Assembly (NCBI GenBank): GCA_021464415.1
Contig: CM038466.1
Span: 29,480,833-29,544,832 of the forward strand
Direction: 5' to 3'
DNA length: 64,000 bases
From: Lonicera japonica
Lineage: Eukaryota; Streptophyta; Magnoliopsida; Dipsacales; Caprifoliaceae
Shown: in pieces, positions 11,781 through 23,856 of the stretch
How the letters are laid out: each line of letters begins with the position of its first letter
How positions within the stretch are numbered: position 1 is the first letter of the stretch
The notes under the pieces: model-generated
What the model was told of the DNA's origin: nothing
The model's input: only the letters and a program-made list of their open reading frames with translations
The model's database searches: none
Made by a program: the position numbers and the translations under genes

Positions 11781-12975
11781 TATAGGTCCAATTTTCTTCG
11801 CGGGGTTCATGGTAGACACGCATTTCAGTGAGTGACTCGAGTATCTTCCGATTTAGTCTCGCATTGTTCTACATTAGAGATCATCCGATTATGTAGTAAA
11901 CCCTTGTTTCTTGTTCATTTTGCATTAAATTGCTTCGGGAGGATTCATTTCAGCATTATGAGTGTTGTAATTCCTTCTATCGTGAGTACGAGGTGGAGTA
12001 TTGTCCTCTTAGGACAAGTGGTTCTGAGTGGGTTGTTAGCGACAGGAAGCCGTTTGTTAATCGTTATCATCGAGAGTTAATCATGGGGACCAAGGAGGTT
12101 CTCCTATCCATAGACATTGCCATAGTTATCCTCTTAGACGAGAGGATAGTTATTTAATCAGTGTAGTGCAGCGGAAGCGTAGTAGGACCCTTGGTCCAAA
12201 TATTTGTGAGTAATTGCGTAAGTATTTCTCTGGCGAGCGTTTGCCTCGAGGAGAGCTGTTCCTTCTTTTCCTCATTCCATATATATGTTTCCCATCTTAT
12301 AGCTTATTTTGTTGATGAACTGTGTTATAATTGTGTTGTTTCCTTGTGATTCCAATATTCTTTTCTTGAAAATGTGTTTTAAACTCGGGATGAAGTTTTC
12401 TTACCAAGTTAGCAATGGACGATTATCGAGTTATATTTTAGTCAGCCACCTGATCAACGGATGACTAACTTATAAATCAACGGTCTTCTGTCGCCAACAG
12501 AAAGTGAAATGTGGCTTACTAGTGTTAGTGGCCAGTCCCATTCCTTGTCTTCACTGGATATGTTTCTTTGATTCTAATGGGTGAATCCCGAATTTGGTAA
12601 TCTTTGGATTTTGGAAGACTTGGTTTAGCATGATTGTATCTGTTTTCCTGAGTACTGTTACGTGGGATTCGTATGAACTTGATTGTGAGACTTGTTACTT
12701 TGGATTTGGATATTATTTATGGATGCATCTTGGTTTTCTTATTTTTAACCTGGTACTTGATACATTGGATTTGTAGATATGCCTTGAGATCCTTGACAAT
12801 TTTGGGATTAGCATTCCGATATACTTCGAGTTGTTCCGTTTTGAATTCTAGATCATAGGTTAGCCTTATAGTATTGATGATCTTTACTTCAAAAATAAGA
12901 TAAAGGGTTCTATCCTTATTGTTGTTTTCTTATTAGTCATGGAGATCGCTCCGTTTATTTTGGTTTGGTATATGA

Positions 12976-13740
12976 TGATACTTGAATAGGAAAACTTTGG
13001 GATGTGTTTGATGTCTATATCAATGAACAAAGATTGTAAAGCATCAAAGTCGGTACACTAAAATTTAATTCCAATTTCTTCGGGTGAAGATAAAACCGTG
13101 TACTACACTCTTTACAAGTATTGAAATTCTCTCAATACTCACATTGTCTATCTCTTAATGTTATCGTTCTATAGTGTATGAAGATTACTTTCACACTAAG
13201 AGATATCAACTTTGATCAATTCTCAAAATAAGGATTGATCAAAGAATTGTTCTTGAATCTTTAAAAATGAATGTAGATGAAGAGAATGGTGTAAGAATGA
13301 TTCAAGCAAGTTTGTAGAAGGTCTGAGATGGTTCCTCTTTTAACTGAGCAGGGGAGTGGCCATCAGTCGAAGCAATGGGACTGATCCGTCTGCTGCCATT
13401 TTGACCTGCAAATAAGCTCATCAATTTTGAAGATAGTATGTTTAAAAATGATTTCTTTCTATCTGGTTTTTGCAACAAAATTCATTCATATAATTTATAG
13501 TACTCTAGTTTTCGGTATCCTAGTTCAACTTTTGATTTGAAATCTTCGAGCTATGACAAAATGAATCTGTTTCAAGTAATATCGAGTCTTCGGGAGGTTG
13601 TCTTGTACTTACACTCCTGAAGGCAATACTTTGTAGAAGAATAATCGATTCCGGCTATCGGTCCACGTGTGAGTTGCTATTTAAAACATCAACTAAGTTA
13701 AATTACATTAAGTTTATTGTTATTATCATAAACTTTCACA
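12976..13740 (-). mobile_element. Antisense solo LTR related to the SIRE element
   Basis: This 765-bp stretch begins TGATACTTG and ends TTTCACA, with the target duplication TATGA at 12971-12975 and 13741-13745. Read on the minus strand it matches the SIRE LTR in order: GATAATAACAATAA, then AATTTAACTTAGTTG, GTGGAC, CTTGAATCATTCT, TTTGATCAATC, ATATCTCTTAGTGTGA and GATATAGACATCAAA. It is divergent, so it is a relative rather than a recent copy. Like its relatives it holds the CAGTCGA motif (13367). It is the innermost layer of the nest. Confidence 0.85.
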
Positions 13741-13978
13741 TATGATACTTTGGATTTGTGGATTGAAGATTGTGCATTCGGTACATAAAATTTCTTGGCC
13801 GGTAATCCATATTGTCTATCTAGTTATCGTTCCTTTCATTTTAATTCTTGGATTGAGTTTTGCTTCATTTGTAGTCGTGGTTCCTCTTTTAAGGAGGGGA
13901 GACCAAGTGGGAATCCGTACCTGTGCATTCTTTTCTCTTGTACTCCTCCTGTTGGAATTTCGAGGACAAAATTTGTTT

Positions 13979-13990
13979 AAGGAGGGGAGG
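13979..13990 (+). promoter_or_regulatory. Polypurine tract, small gypsy-like element
   Basis: AAGGAGGGGAGG lies one base before the 3' LTR. A near-identical tract, TTTTAAGGAGGGGAGA, lies about 90 bases upstream (13887-13902), perhaps from a small duplication of the 3' end. Confidence 0.8.
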
Positions 13991-13991
13991 T

Positions 13992-14239
13992 TGTAACACC
14001 CTGTTTTTTCGTTTTCTCGTAGTTGCATTCATTCATTCATAAATTTCACCTTGGGTGGTGAAATCTTGTATTGAAGAGTCTCGTAGTGTTCTAGCACTCC
14101 GTAGCAGTCATATAAGTCCACTTACACTCGTATGAGTGATTGTTTAGTAATTTGGGTGGTCCGAATTAATATTGGCTCTTAAATCGTAAGTTTTGGTCTT
14201 ACGCGATTTTTTGTTTTTAGCCAACTTTGGGGCGTCACA
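13992..14239 (+). repeat. 3' LTR of the small gypsy-like element
   Basis: It starts TGTAACACCCTG, ends GGGGCGTCACA, and is 248 bp like its partner. Confidence 0.88.
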
Positions 14240-17200
14240 CTAAATCTCAAGCTTATCGTGTTCAAAAATTGCGATTAAGGCGATTTCGAGCTCTGAATAG
14301 TGAAATACAGTTCTGAAAGGAGCGACAGGGTTCGGAGACTTCCAATAAGTCATTTTGGTGTATTTAAGCTTGTTAGAATGACCGTAAGTCATTTCGGGTG
14401 GTTCGAGTTGAAATCGGGATGTAGATTACAAATTTTCAATTTACTTGACTTCATAATTTTGGGATAACTTGGGGGAAGCGTAACTTCTTTTTTCCTCTCC
14501 AGATTGAGTTTCCATTCTTGTTGGGGTCTAGATTTTTAAGCAATCTACAACTTTTGTGTTTTGGACAAAGGCAAATTCAGAATACTACTATGTCGAAACT
14601 AAGCACAAAATAGGCAAATCACTATTAGTTGTTCATTCGACAACATTAACGCGATGACTTCGTCGAATTTCTAAGAATTTTTAGTCCAGAATTTGGAGAT
14701 ACTTCCTTCTAGGAAGATGTAGATCTCTGAATAAGCTTTCTGTGGACATAAAGATCACCTCAATCGAACTTCCAAGCGAGAAGTTATAGCCATCCAAAGA
14801 TCAGTGCTGCAACTCCCCCACGCGTGAACAGTAACCCGCGAATTTCAGCAACATTTTATATATATATATACGTCCAGCTCTTTCTTCCTCATTTCATCAT
14901 AGCCATTGGAGAGCTCCTAGAGAGAGAAAGAGTGACGAAATTGTGAGGGCTTCGAGATGTCATCATCCTCGCACCTTCACCACACCAAAATAACCTCAAA
15001 TCAACACTATTCATCTTTTTCTCCAAGCTCCATCACCATTTTCGTACAATTGGGGATTTTGCGATTTTTTGCGATGCAACTTGATTAAGCTCTCAATACA
15101 CTCGGCGTGTATAAGGTGGGAATAACTCTATTAAACTTATTTTCCAACTTATCGCTCCTTGTTTCAATGATTTTCATATAAAATGGAGGTTTTCTTACTA
15201 AACCTTTGGTTTAGGGTGCGCGTATGGGATTAGGTTAGTTTAAGGTCAAATTAGAGACGCAAACGGATAAGTTATCATTTATATATCATGTATCTCTTAT
15301 ATTCACCACGTTATGAGCTCCACACTTGTAATTGTACATCACACGTACCTTATAATTGCATGTATGAACTAAATAGAGATTAAACTGAGGTTTGTAAGCG
15401 TAAGGTGCCTTGTTTTGGATAGTAAAAGCTAGAGACGCGTAGATGAGCCATTATAAGGGACGACAGGGCAATATGTAACATACTTACATTACAAACCTTT
15501 AGAATGGGTCGGTACACAATAACAATTGGGTGTAGCATCTTATATGGGACTTGGTAAATAACTATGACAATAGTGCAGTCCTGATACTCTCTAGTAACAC
15601 AATGAAAGTGCTTTGTTAACGGGGGTTGACATAGTCACACGTACATCCAAAGCTAGGGAGCTGTAGGTACACTGGGCAAGCTTTAATCTTAATAATAAAT
15701 GTATGGATAAACAATATGGCTTGTAGACTACAATATGGTACAAATGGGTATAGTATAACACATAACTTGACATGGGATGTAGTTTAGTACTAATGAGCCT
15801 ATACGCCGTAATACTTGAATTGCCTAGTATTTATAAGCCTTTAAAAGCTATATGTACTGATGACGTATATGACAATGAGCCGAGTAGCTGAGATAATGAT
15901 GATTATGATAAGTATATAATGGTATTGATGTGAATGGCCACATGTGTATTATGATGTTATATGTACATATCTGTACGAGATTGATATATATATATACATG
16001 TGCATTTATTGTGAGAAATGAATGACTGTGACGATTGTGGTTATTTATATGTTTCACGTATTCTATCATGTGATGATTGTGTATTGATCATATATATATA
16101 TGTGTGTGTGTGTATGATAATGATGAGATTGTATAGTCTATATGAGGTCCCGAGTTGGTCTCTAACGATTGTGGCCTTAAGTTGGGACAGAGTGCCCCTG
16201 GGTGCAAGACCTGAAACCATACACGAAAACTAACGGGAGGCCCTACTGTTGCTTGGGTGAGAGGCCACGAAATGTAGACCTGGTGACGCTTGGACGATTG
16301 CGATTATTATTGTGATGGTCGAGGCCGTGAGGGCCATTGAGAAACATGTCTCGAATGACATGGTTGGTTATTGGGAATAAGAGACATTATCTCGGATAAT
16401 ACTAATACGTCACAATGATGGATGTGGCGGTGGTTTCGATATATATATATATTATTGTGTTATATTTTATATTGTGCTATATATATTGTCTCTGGTATAT
16501 TATGGATGATATATATATATATATATCGGTTAGGATCATTGTACACTTAGAGAACCATTTGACCATCCATAATAAATTAATATCTAAAGTGGAAAGTTCT
16601 AGTAACCGTCGGTTTACAAATATAATAGACGGATACGTTAAAGCATGTAGATATAAAATTAGTCTACCAGTTTATATTGAACATTAAATATTAATAACCT
16701 AAGACACCAACATACTATACGAATGGCTAGACAAGAGAATATCTTAACGTAACGCTTAAGCTAGACGGCGTGGTAGTAATGCTTAGTAGTCGGCCAAGTA
16801 TGTAACTCATAATGTACTATAAACAAAGCGATAACTATGAATACTTGGCATAAGAGGTGTATACCCCTCACACGCAGTTGAGTAACCTGGAGCATAATGA
16901 TTCTTATAGCATGTGAACCCTAGGAAGCTAGAAATAGTATAATGCTATATGATGAGAGTTAGGGAACAGTTTTGATACCTGAGATAGAACAATTAGTGGG
17001 TTTTGGCACGCATATACATGGTGAATTGCATAGTAAGGTTTTAAAAAAGATTGTATTGTTGAAGCAACATATACGATACACATGTTTTCAAATGAAAACC
17101 TTATTTTTATTATAAACCCTTATAGTTCCCACCGAGCCCGGATTTGGCTCATTCCTTCATTTTCAACAATTGTGCAGGTCCATACTCGAGGGTAGCAGGC

Positions 17201-18435
17201 TTGGTACGTTTATAGAAACTCTGATGACCTCGAACTACTTTGTAGTCCTTAATATAGGGACAATGGCATTGAGGCCTTTATATTACACTTTAAGACACTT
17301 GTATTTATTTAGAAGGATTTGGGACTGTTGTATAAATTTATACTTAAACGGACTTTGATAAAGTGTATCAGATGTGGAGTATTTTTATTTAATGGCTGTT
17401 TGTGAAATGATTGAACAGAGATTGTTCTTTTTATTTATAGGGCGGATATCGTATTTTACAAACTCCACATGCCAAATTTTTTTCTAAATGAATTTTGTTT
17501 ATTTTCCTTTGTAATTCACACTCATCGTCACGTATCACTCCGTGATCAACTGGGTCTTGGAGGTGAAAACCTCTTAACGGGATTCGGGGCGTCACAATAA
17601 CCATGTTTGAAATTTGTTTGAATTAAAATCATTTCAAAACTTTCATTCTTACAAAACCGATTTTGAAATAAATTCATATTAAATTCAAATGGCCTTATTC
17701 TGAGCTATCACGAAAATAGGTGTCTTAAGAACCTATATTTGACCTTCCCCAAGCATCAAAATTGATGAGGCTTGCCTCAATCGACTGAGGCTTCAGAAAC
17801 TAGTCGTTGAATTTATGCTTTTTTGCCATTTCTAGCACGATATCCTCACCTACTCCTTTTAAACGGCCATTTAGTGTCATATACTATAGATACTCATTCT
17901 AGACACTATTCAAACGCTCTTGAATCATTATAACTCTATTCTCTTCATTTATACTCAATATTCAAGATTTAAGAACTTAGTTTTGATCAATCATTATTCT
18001 TTTAAGCTATAAATTGTAATCAAACTTGATATATCTTAGTGTGAATTTTATTTATAATCCTTTAAACACTTAAGAGCTATTGTAGATTGTGTGAGTATTG
18101 TGAGTGAATCAATACTTGTAAGAGTGTGTGAGAAGAATAAACATGTAAATGTTTGATCTTTACCCAGAAAAAGATCAATATTAGTGGAAATTCTCGGAGA
18201 ATATGGTCTAACAAATTGAACCGTGTGGACAAAACGTCTTATGCTTCAATCGGTTTAAGCTTTCTATCTCTAGCTTTTTTATTCATTGCTATATTATTGT
18301 GTGTGATTGGGATTGTTTGCTTGTTTAGCTTATTACTTGATATAGACTTCAAATCTTTCTGAAACGTTTTCAAAAATCGGATTAAGTTTTAAAAACCCTA
18401 TTCTCCCCCCTCTAGGGTATTTTTCGACCTACAAT

Positions 18436-18447
18436 TGGTATCAGAGG
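18436..18447 (+). promoter_or_regulatory. Primer-binding site of the SIRE element
   Basis: TGGTATCAGAGG lies two bases after the end of the 5' LTR and matches the initiator-methionine tRNA 3' end, as usual for Ty1/copia elements. Confidence 0.9.
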
Positions 18448-18489
18448 TTGTACTCTTGTTTTGGTTTTACAATCTTAAAGTTTACGATC

Positions 18490-20212
18490 ATGTCTATCTA
18501 TCAAGGAACAGGCCTTAACGAATGTGCTTCCATCACTAGGCTACCTCTATTTGATGGCAAAAATTATAGTTATTGGAAAAATTGCATGTGAACATTTTTA
18601 CAAGCTAGTGACTTTGAACAATGGAGGGTTACACTTATTGGAACCTATGAGATTACCAAAACCGACGAAAGGGGTAATGTTCTCCCTAAGTCTATTTTCG
18701 AATATGATGAGCATGACATTAAGAAAATCCAATTCAATGCTAAAGCTTTAAATTCTCTATATTTTACATTGACCATGGATGAATACAACAAAATCTCTAG
18801 TTGCAAAACCGCCAAAAAGATTTGGGGTAAAATTGAGGTTGCTTATGAGGGAACCTCTCAAGTTAAGGATGACAACATTGATATGCTTGTTCATAATTAT
18901 GAATTGTTCAAAATGGAGCCTAATGAATCTCTTACCTCTATGTATAGTAGATAATTTATTATCACTAATGCTTTAGATTTTCTTGGTAAGGTTTATTCTA
19001 ATGAGGACAAAATTTGAAAGATCCTTAGAACTCTTCCCAAGAAATGTAGACCAAAAATGACGGCCATTAAGAAGTCAAGAACCTCAAGACTTTTAGCATG
19101 GACGAACTCTTGGGTTCTTTCAAAACCCATGAAAAAGAATTAGAAAAAGAAAAATAGGTTAATTCTAAAGCTAAAAAGACTCTAGCTCTCAAAGCAAGTC
19201 AACGAGAGAAAGATGATGAGTCTATGGGAGGAGATGAAGATATGGCACTTCTATCTTGGAAATTCATGAAATTCCTAACTAAGAAGAAGGGCTATCAAGG
19301 AAAATGAAACAACTATGGTTCTTCATCAAGGAGGAACAATGATCGATCAACTCAACAAAGAGTTGGGAATAAAGAAGCGAAGAAGTGTTTCCATTGCCAT
19401 GAACTGGGGCATTTCAAAACCAATTACTCGGTTAGAAGAAAGGAGAAGAGAGATAAGAGGGATAAAGTGTTCAAACAAGTTAAACACGCCCTCAAAGGCA
19501 CATGGAGCGATTCCGAAGGAGGCAAGTCCGATGTCGAGTATAGCGATAAGGAAACGAAAAATCTTTTTCTCATGGCAAAAGATGATAAGGTAGATTTTAT
19601 ATATGATTCATTTAGAGTTGATCATTCGTACCTTTCAATTCATAGATGTAGATCTCGGACCTATGAATGGGGATATTCCCCAAACTCACAAAGAAAAAGT
19701 GAAGTGAGTTAGACAAAAAGAAAAGCAATTTAAACAAAAAAAGGGGTGATGATAATGCTTTCATTAATAATAATGCACATGATGAGAATGACTATGATGA
19801 ATTATAAGATATGTTTGAGGAATTTCATAGTAAATTTGAAAATCTATCTAAAAAGTATGCAAGCATAAAAAAGGACAACTTAATGATTTCTAGCAAGTGT
19901 GAAACTTTTGAAAAGGAAAATATTGTTTTGAAAAATGAAATTAAAACTTTGAAGAAAGGAAAGAAGAAGGAAATTCCAAACACACTTATAGTAGAAAATG
20001 CTAAGTTGAAAGATCGAGTGGATGACTTAACTAATAGTCTAACTAAGTTCACCAATGGAAGGGATAACTTGGATAAACTATTAGGAATGCAAATGTGTGT
20101 ATTTGACAAAGCCGGTTTGGGTTACAGCCAAATTGACACTCAAAAAAATTATAAAAACTTTTTTAAAACATACAAACCTCATGATCCCACTCATCTTTGC
20201 TCATCGGTTTAG
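18490..20212 (+). pseudogene. SIRE-type copia gag, broken
   Basis: The gag frame opens at ATG 18490 (MSIYQGTGLNE) and shows LPLFDGKNYSYWK, ALNSLYFTLTMDEYNKIS and CKTAKKIWGKIEVAYEGT, all typical of plant copia gag (UBN2-like). A stop falls in frame about 100 bases in, and a stop follows SMYSR near 18952. The zinc knuckle (19386-19427) reads CFHCHELGHFKTNY: the last Cys of CCHC is Tyr. A coiled-coil region follows (19811-20140, with LSKKYASIKKDN and KLKDRVDDLTNSL). The frame runs directly into sequence that normally lies after the protease, so the protease active site seems deleted near 20205. Confidence 0.85.
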
Positions 20213-21178
20213 GTAAGGTTGGTAAGAATTTTACTTATATTGATAATCTTCTCTTAGTTGAAGATTTAAAGCATAATTTATTTAGTATTAGTCAATTGTG
20301 TGATAAATGTTATGAAGTTATATTTAAATCCGATCTTTGCATTGTTAAGAATGTTAGTGATGATTCCATCTTACTTGTTGCATATAGGACTAACAATGTG
20401 TATACTCTTGAGCTTGATTATTTGTCTCAACAAGATGTTAAGTGCTTATCTGCTATTAATAATGTTTCTTGGTTATGGCATATAATATTAGGACATGCTA
20501 ATATGGACTTGATTCACACTTTGTCTAAGAAGGAATTAGTTAAAGGATTGCCTAAAACCAAATTTGTTAAAGATAAAATTTGTGATGCATGTCAACTTGG
20601 TAAATAACACAAGTCTTCATTTAAGTCTAAGAAAGGATATTACTATAACTAGACCTCTTGATATGTTACATCTTGATTTATTTGGTCCTAATTCGGTTGC
20701 TAGTTTAGGTGGTAAATTATATATTTTTGTTATTGTTCATGATTATTCTAGATTTACTTAGGTGATATTTCTGTCTCATAAAAGTGAAACTCCACATGTT
20801 TTTGCTAAATTTTGTAGAAAAGTTCAAAATGAAATAGATGTTTCTATTGTGCATGTGAGGAGTGATAGAGGTAGAGAATTCGATAATATTAATATTGACA
20901 ATTTTTGTGATGAGCATGGTATTGATCATAACTTTTCGGGACCTAGAACTCTTTAACAAAATGGTGTTGTTAAAAAGAAAAATAGATCTCTTCAAGAGAT
21001 GTTTAGGACAATATTAAATGAACATTCTTTACCGGAGTATTTTTGGTTGAAAGCCGTTAACATCGCATGCTATGTGATTAATCATGTTATTATTCGTAAA
21101 AAGTTAAATAAGACACCTTATGAGTTATGGAATGACAAGAAACCAAATATTGCATATTTAAAAAGTTTTTGGTTATAA
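20197..21178 (+). pseudogene. SIRE copia integrase, broken
   Basis: HNLFSISQLCDK is followed by the zinc-binding HHCC region (LWHIILGHANM through ICDACQLGK). The core has LHLDLFGP with the first Asp and VRSDRGREFDN with the second. The expected catalytic Glu (family GVVERKNR) is Lys at 20972-20974, so the DDE triad is incomplete. In-frame stops follow QLGK, SRFT and PRTL, and at least one frameshift lies near 20630. The product could not join DNA. Confidence 0.85.
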
Positions 21179-21188
21179 GTGTTTTATT

Positions 21189-23143
21189 TTGAATAATTGT
21201 GATTATTTAGGTAAATTTGATGCAAAATCCGATGAAGGAACTTTTATTGGGTATGCCACAAATAGTAAAGCATATAGAGTTTATAACAAAAAAAGTGTGG
21301 TTATTCAAGAATCTATGCATGTTGTATTTGATGAGTCTAATCATTTTTCACCCATAGCATGTTCCGATGACGATGTTGAAATTATCCAAAAAAAATTGGA
21401 TATTCAAATTAATGATACATTTAAGGAAGAAACATCGAGTGCTTAAGCTCCTTCTAAGGAGTTAGAAAATAAAACCGAGCAAAGCTCGAATAATTTGCCT
21501 AGGATTTGAAAATTTGTGTCCAACCACCCTATTGATCAAATTCTTGGAGAGCCATCTAGTAAGGTTATGACTAGATTATCCTTAAGAAATGTATGAAATA
21601 ATATGACTTTTGTTTCTCAATATGAGCCTAAAAATATAAATGAAGCCGAACAAGATGAATCTTGGATGATGGTTATGCAAGAAGAACTTCATAAATTTGA
21701 GAGAAATAAAGTGTGGACACTTGTTCCTAAACCAAATGATCACACCATTATAGGCACTAAATGGGTATTTCGCAATAAATGATGAAAGTGGTGTAATTGT
21801 TAAAATAAAGCTAGACTTGTTGCCCAATGATACAATCAAAAAGATGGCATTGATTATGAGGAAACATATGCACCCGTTGCACGCTTAGAGGCTATTAGCA
21901 TGTTACTTGCTTATTCATGCTTTAAAAATTTCAAGTTATATCAAATGGATGTGAAAAGTGCCTTCTTGAATGGTTTTATTGAAGAGGAAGTTTATGTGAA
22001 ACGACCTCTCAATTTTGCAAATCATGCCTATTTGGATTATGTGCTTAAATTGTCAAAAGCATTATATGGGTTGAAACAAGCGCCTAAAGCATGGTATGAT
22101 TGATCAAGTTTATTTTTGCTTAATAATGGATTTGTTAGAGGCACAATAAACACTACATTATTCATTAATAATTATGCTAATCAAATGTTACTTGTGCAAA
22201 TTTATGTTGATGATATTATTTTAGGTTCTACTAACGAGAATCTTTGCAAGGATTTTTCCACTTGTATGCAAAAGGAATTCGAAATGAGCATAATGGGAGA
22301 GATGAACTACTTTCTCAAACTATAAATAAAGCAAAACAAAGATGGGATCTTTGTCAATCAAGAGAAATACGTGACGGAACTCTTGAAGAAGTTCGACATG
22401 AAAGGCGCTAAATCAATGAGTACGCGTATGAGTTCCACGTTGAAACTCGACAAAGACAAAAGTGGTAAGAGTGTCGACATCAAGAAATATCGAGGTATGA
22501 TCGATAGCTTACTTTCTTTGATGGCTTCTAGGCCAGACATCATGTTTAGTGTTTGTTTATGCTCACGATTCCAAGCAGATCCTAAAGAATCTCATTTACA
22601 TGCCGTTAAACGAATATTCTGTTATCTTTCCGGTACTAGTTCTTTAGGTTTGTGGTACCTAAGAGAGAACACTTTTGACTTAATAAGTTATTCCAATGCG
22701 AATTTTGTCGGTTGCAAAATCGATAAGAAAAGCACTAGTGAGACATGTCATTTTCTAAGACACGCACTAGTTTCATGGTCAAACAAGAAACAAAACTCGG
22801 TGGCCCTTTCAACGGTCGAAGCCGAATATGTGGCGGCCAGAAGTTGTTGTGCACAAACTTTATATATTAAACAACAACTAAAAGACTTTGGAATTAGTCT
22901 TAGCTACATTCTCATTAAATGTGATAACACAAGTGCTATAAGATTGACCAAGAACCCCATACAACATTCATGTACTGAGCACATTAAGATAAGACATCAT
23001 TTTATTTGTGATTATGTGCAAAAAGGTGATGTTGATATTGAATTCGTTAGCACCGAATCATAGTTTGCGAATATTTTCACAAAACCACTTCTTGATGATT
23101 GCTTTTGTACAATTCGACGTGAACTTAGTATGGCTAGAGCATG
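21189..23143 (+). pseudogene. SIRE copia reverse transcriptase and RNase H, broken
   Basis: The domain opens after the linker (GTFIGYATNSKAYRVYN). It shows ESWMMVMQEELHKF, GTKWVFRNK, MDVKSAFLNG and YGLKQAPKAWYD. The catalytic YVDD lies intact at 22203-22214. RNase H retains STVEAEYVAA and the KCDNTSAI Asp, but the first Asp motif reads YSNANFVG where relatives have YSDADFAG. The end is typical (DIEFVSTES, ANIFTKPL, ELSMARA). Stops at about 21781, 22101, 22323 and 23062 plus frameshifts make it a pseudogene. Confidence 0.88.
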
Positions 23144-23856
23144 ATATATCTAGTTGTCCAAATATATTCATGTATATTGATCATTCATTGGCTCTTCATG
23201 AGCATACATTTCATATTATTTTTGTGCAAATTTATAATTTCATGGCTAGTATTAGTTTTACATATTATTGCAAGGGCTAACAGTCATTTTGCAGCTTAGA
23301 AATGGTCAAAATATTATTATTTGGACTCAAATGCAGCATAAGGGAAAGCTGACAAATTTCTGCAAAAAACTGAATGATCAGTCGACTAAGGGACTGGGTC
23401 AGTCAATTAATGACCCTCAGTCGACTGATGCCCACCTGAAGGAACTAGTGACATTTTCCCCCTGTTTTTCGTATTATCTTCCTCATTTTATCCTCTTCCA
23501 TTTTTGAAGCCCTCTTCTCCAAATCATTCCTAAACTCTATCAAATCATCAAAACTCTTCTCAAATTATCACTTAAACCGCAAAATCATCCTCTTCAAACG
23601 TCAAATCCACAACATACACCATCATTTTCACCCAAAATTCATCAAACCCATCTTATTCTCTCTCTAACCTTAACCCTATCCCCTTTTTCGAAATTCTTGC
23701 TATAAACCACAAATTTCTTCAAATAACTTTACCAAATCACTTCAAAACTCCTATTTAAACACTTTCTATCCATTTTAAACATCCCAAACACAAAATCCTC
23801 TTCAAATTAGTTTTTGCCTTTCTAAACCTAATTTCTCCAAAACTCCACTACTATTA
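23144..23856 (+). other. Non-coding spacer between pol and the 3' reading frame of the SIRE element
   Basis: There is no coding resemblance. It carries three copies of the LTR-associated motif: CAGTCGACTA at 23379, CAGTCAATTA at 23400 and CAGTCGACTG at 23418. A pyrimidine-rich stretch follows (TTTTCCCCCTG, TCTTCCTC). The same arrangement occurs in the LTRs at 26041 and 17778, which suggests a promoter-like or leader function for the frame that follows. Confidence 0.5.

Larger units (their letters stand above)
11518..14239 (+). mobile_element. Small non-autonomous gypsy-like LTR element
   Basis: It has two LTRs of exactly 248 bp (11518-11765 and 13992-14239). The primer-binding site TGGTATCAAAGG (11769-11780) is close to the initiator-Met type. 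A polypurine tract, AAGGAGGGGAGG, lies at 13979-13990, and the target duplication CTAAA at 11513-11517 and 14240-14244. GAATTTCGAGGACAAAATTTG before the polypurine tract is typical of chromovirus 3' ends. The internal region (about 1.46 kb after removing its own insertion) shows no gag or pol, so it must have relied on proteins supplied in trans. It sits inside the 11498-17596 solo LTR. Confidence 0.88.
11498..17596 (+). mobile_element. Long solo LTR, gypsy-like, itself carrying an insertion
   Basis: It begins TGTAACACCCTG and ends GGGGCGTCACA. The flanks are ATAAT (11493-11497) and ATAAC (17597-17601). The uninterrupted 3' LTR of the host element reads ATAAC at the same place (25814-25818), which proves the insertion point. 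Without the inner element it is about 3.37 kb. No coding region is seen. Its end, CTCTTAACGGGATTCGGGGC, closely matches the end of the solo LTR at 32232-34978. A TATA-like run lies at 14857-14870. The superfamily is inferred from the TGTAACACCC terminus common in Ty3/gypsy chromoviruses. Confidence 0.8.
11106..18433 (+). repeat. 5' LTR of the SIRE element, split
   Basis: The LTR consists of 11106-11497 and 17602-18433, about 1.22 kb in all, with the nested elements between them. It lacks two stretches that the 3' LTR keeps: one near 17757, where 3' LTR sequence around 25982-26050 is missing, and one near 18086, missing about 90 bases found around 28635-28720. Both look like later small deletions. 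Confidence 0.9.

Noticed and set aside
19825..20109. 94-residue minus-strand open frame
   Set aside because: It is the shadow of the gag coiled-coil frame on the other strand.
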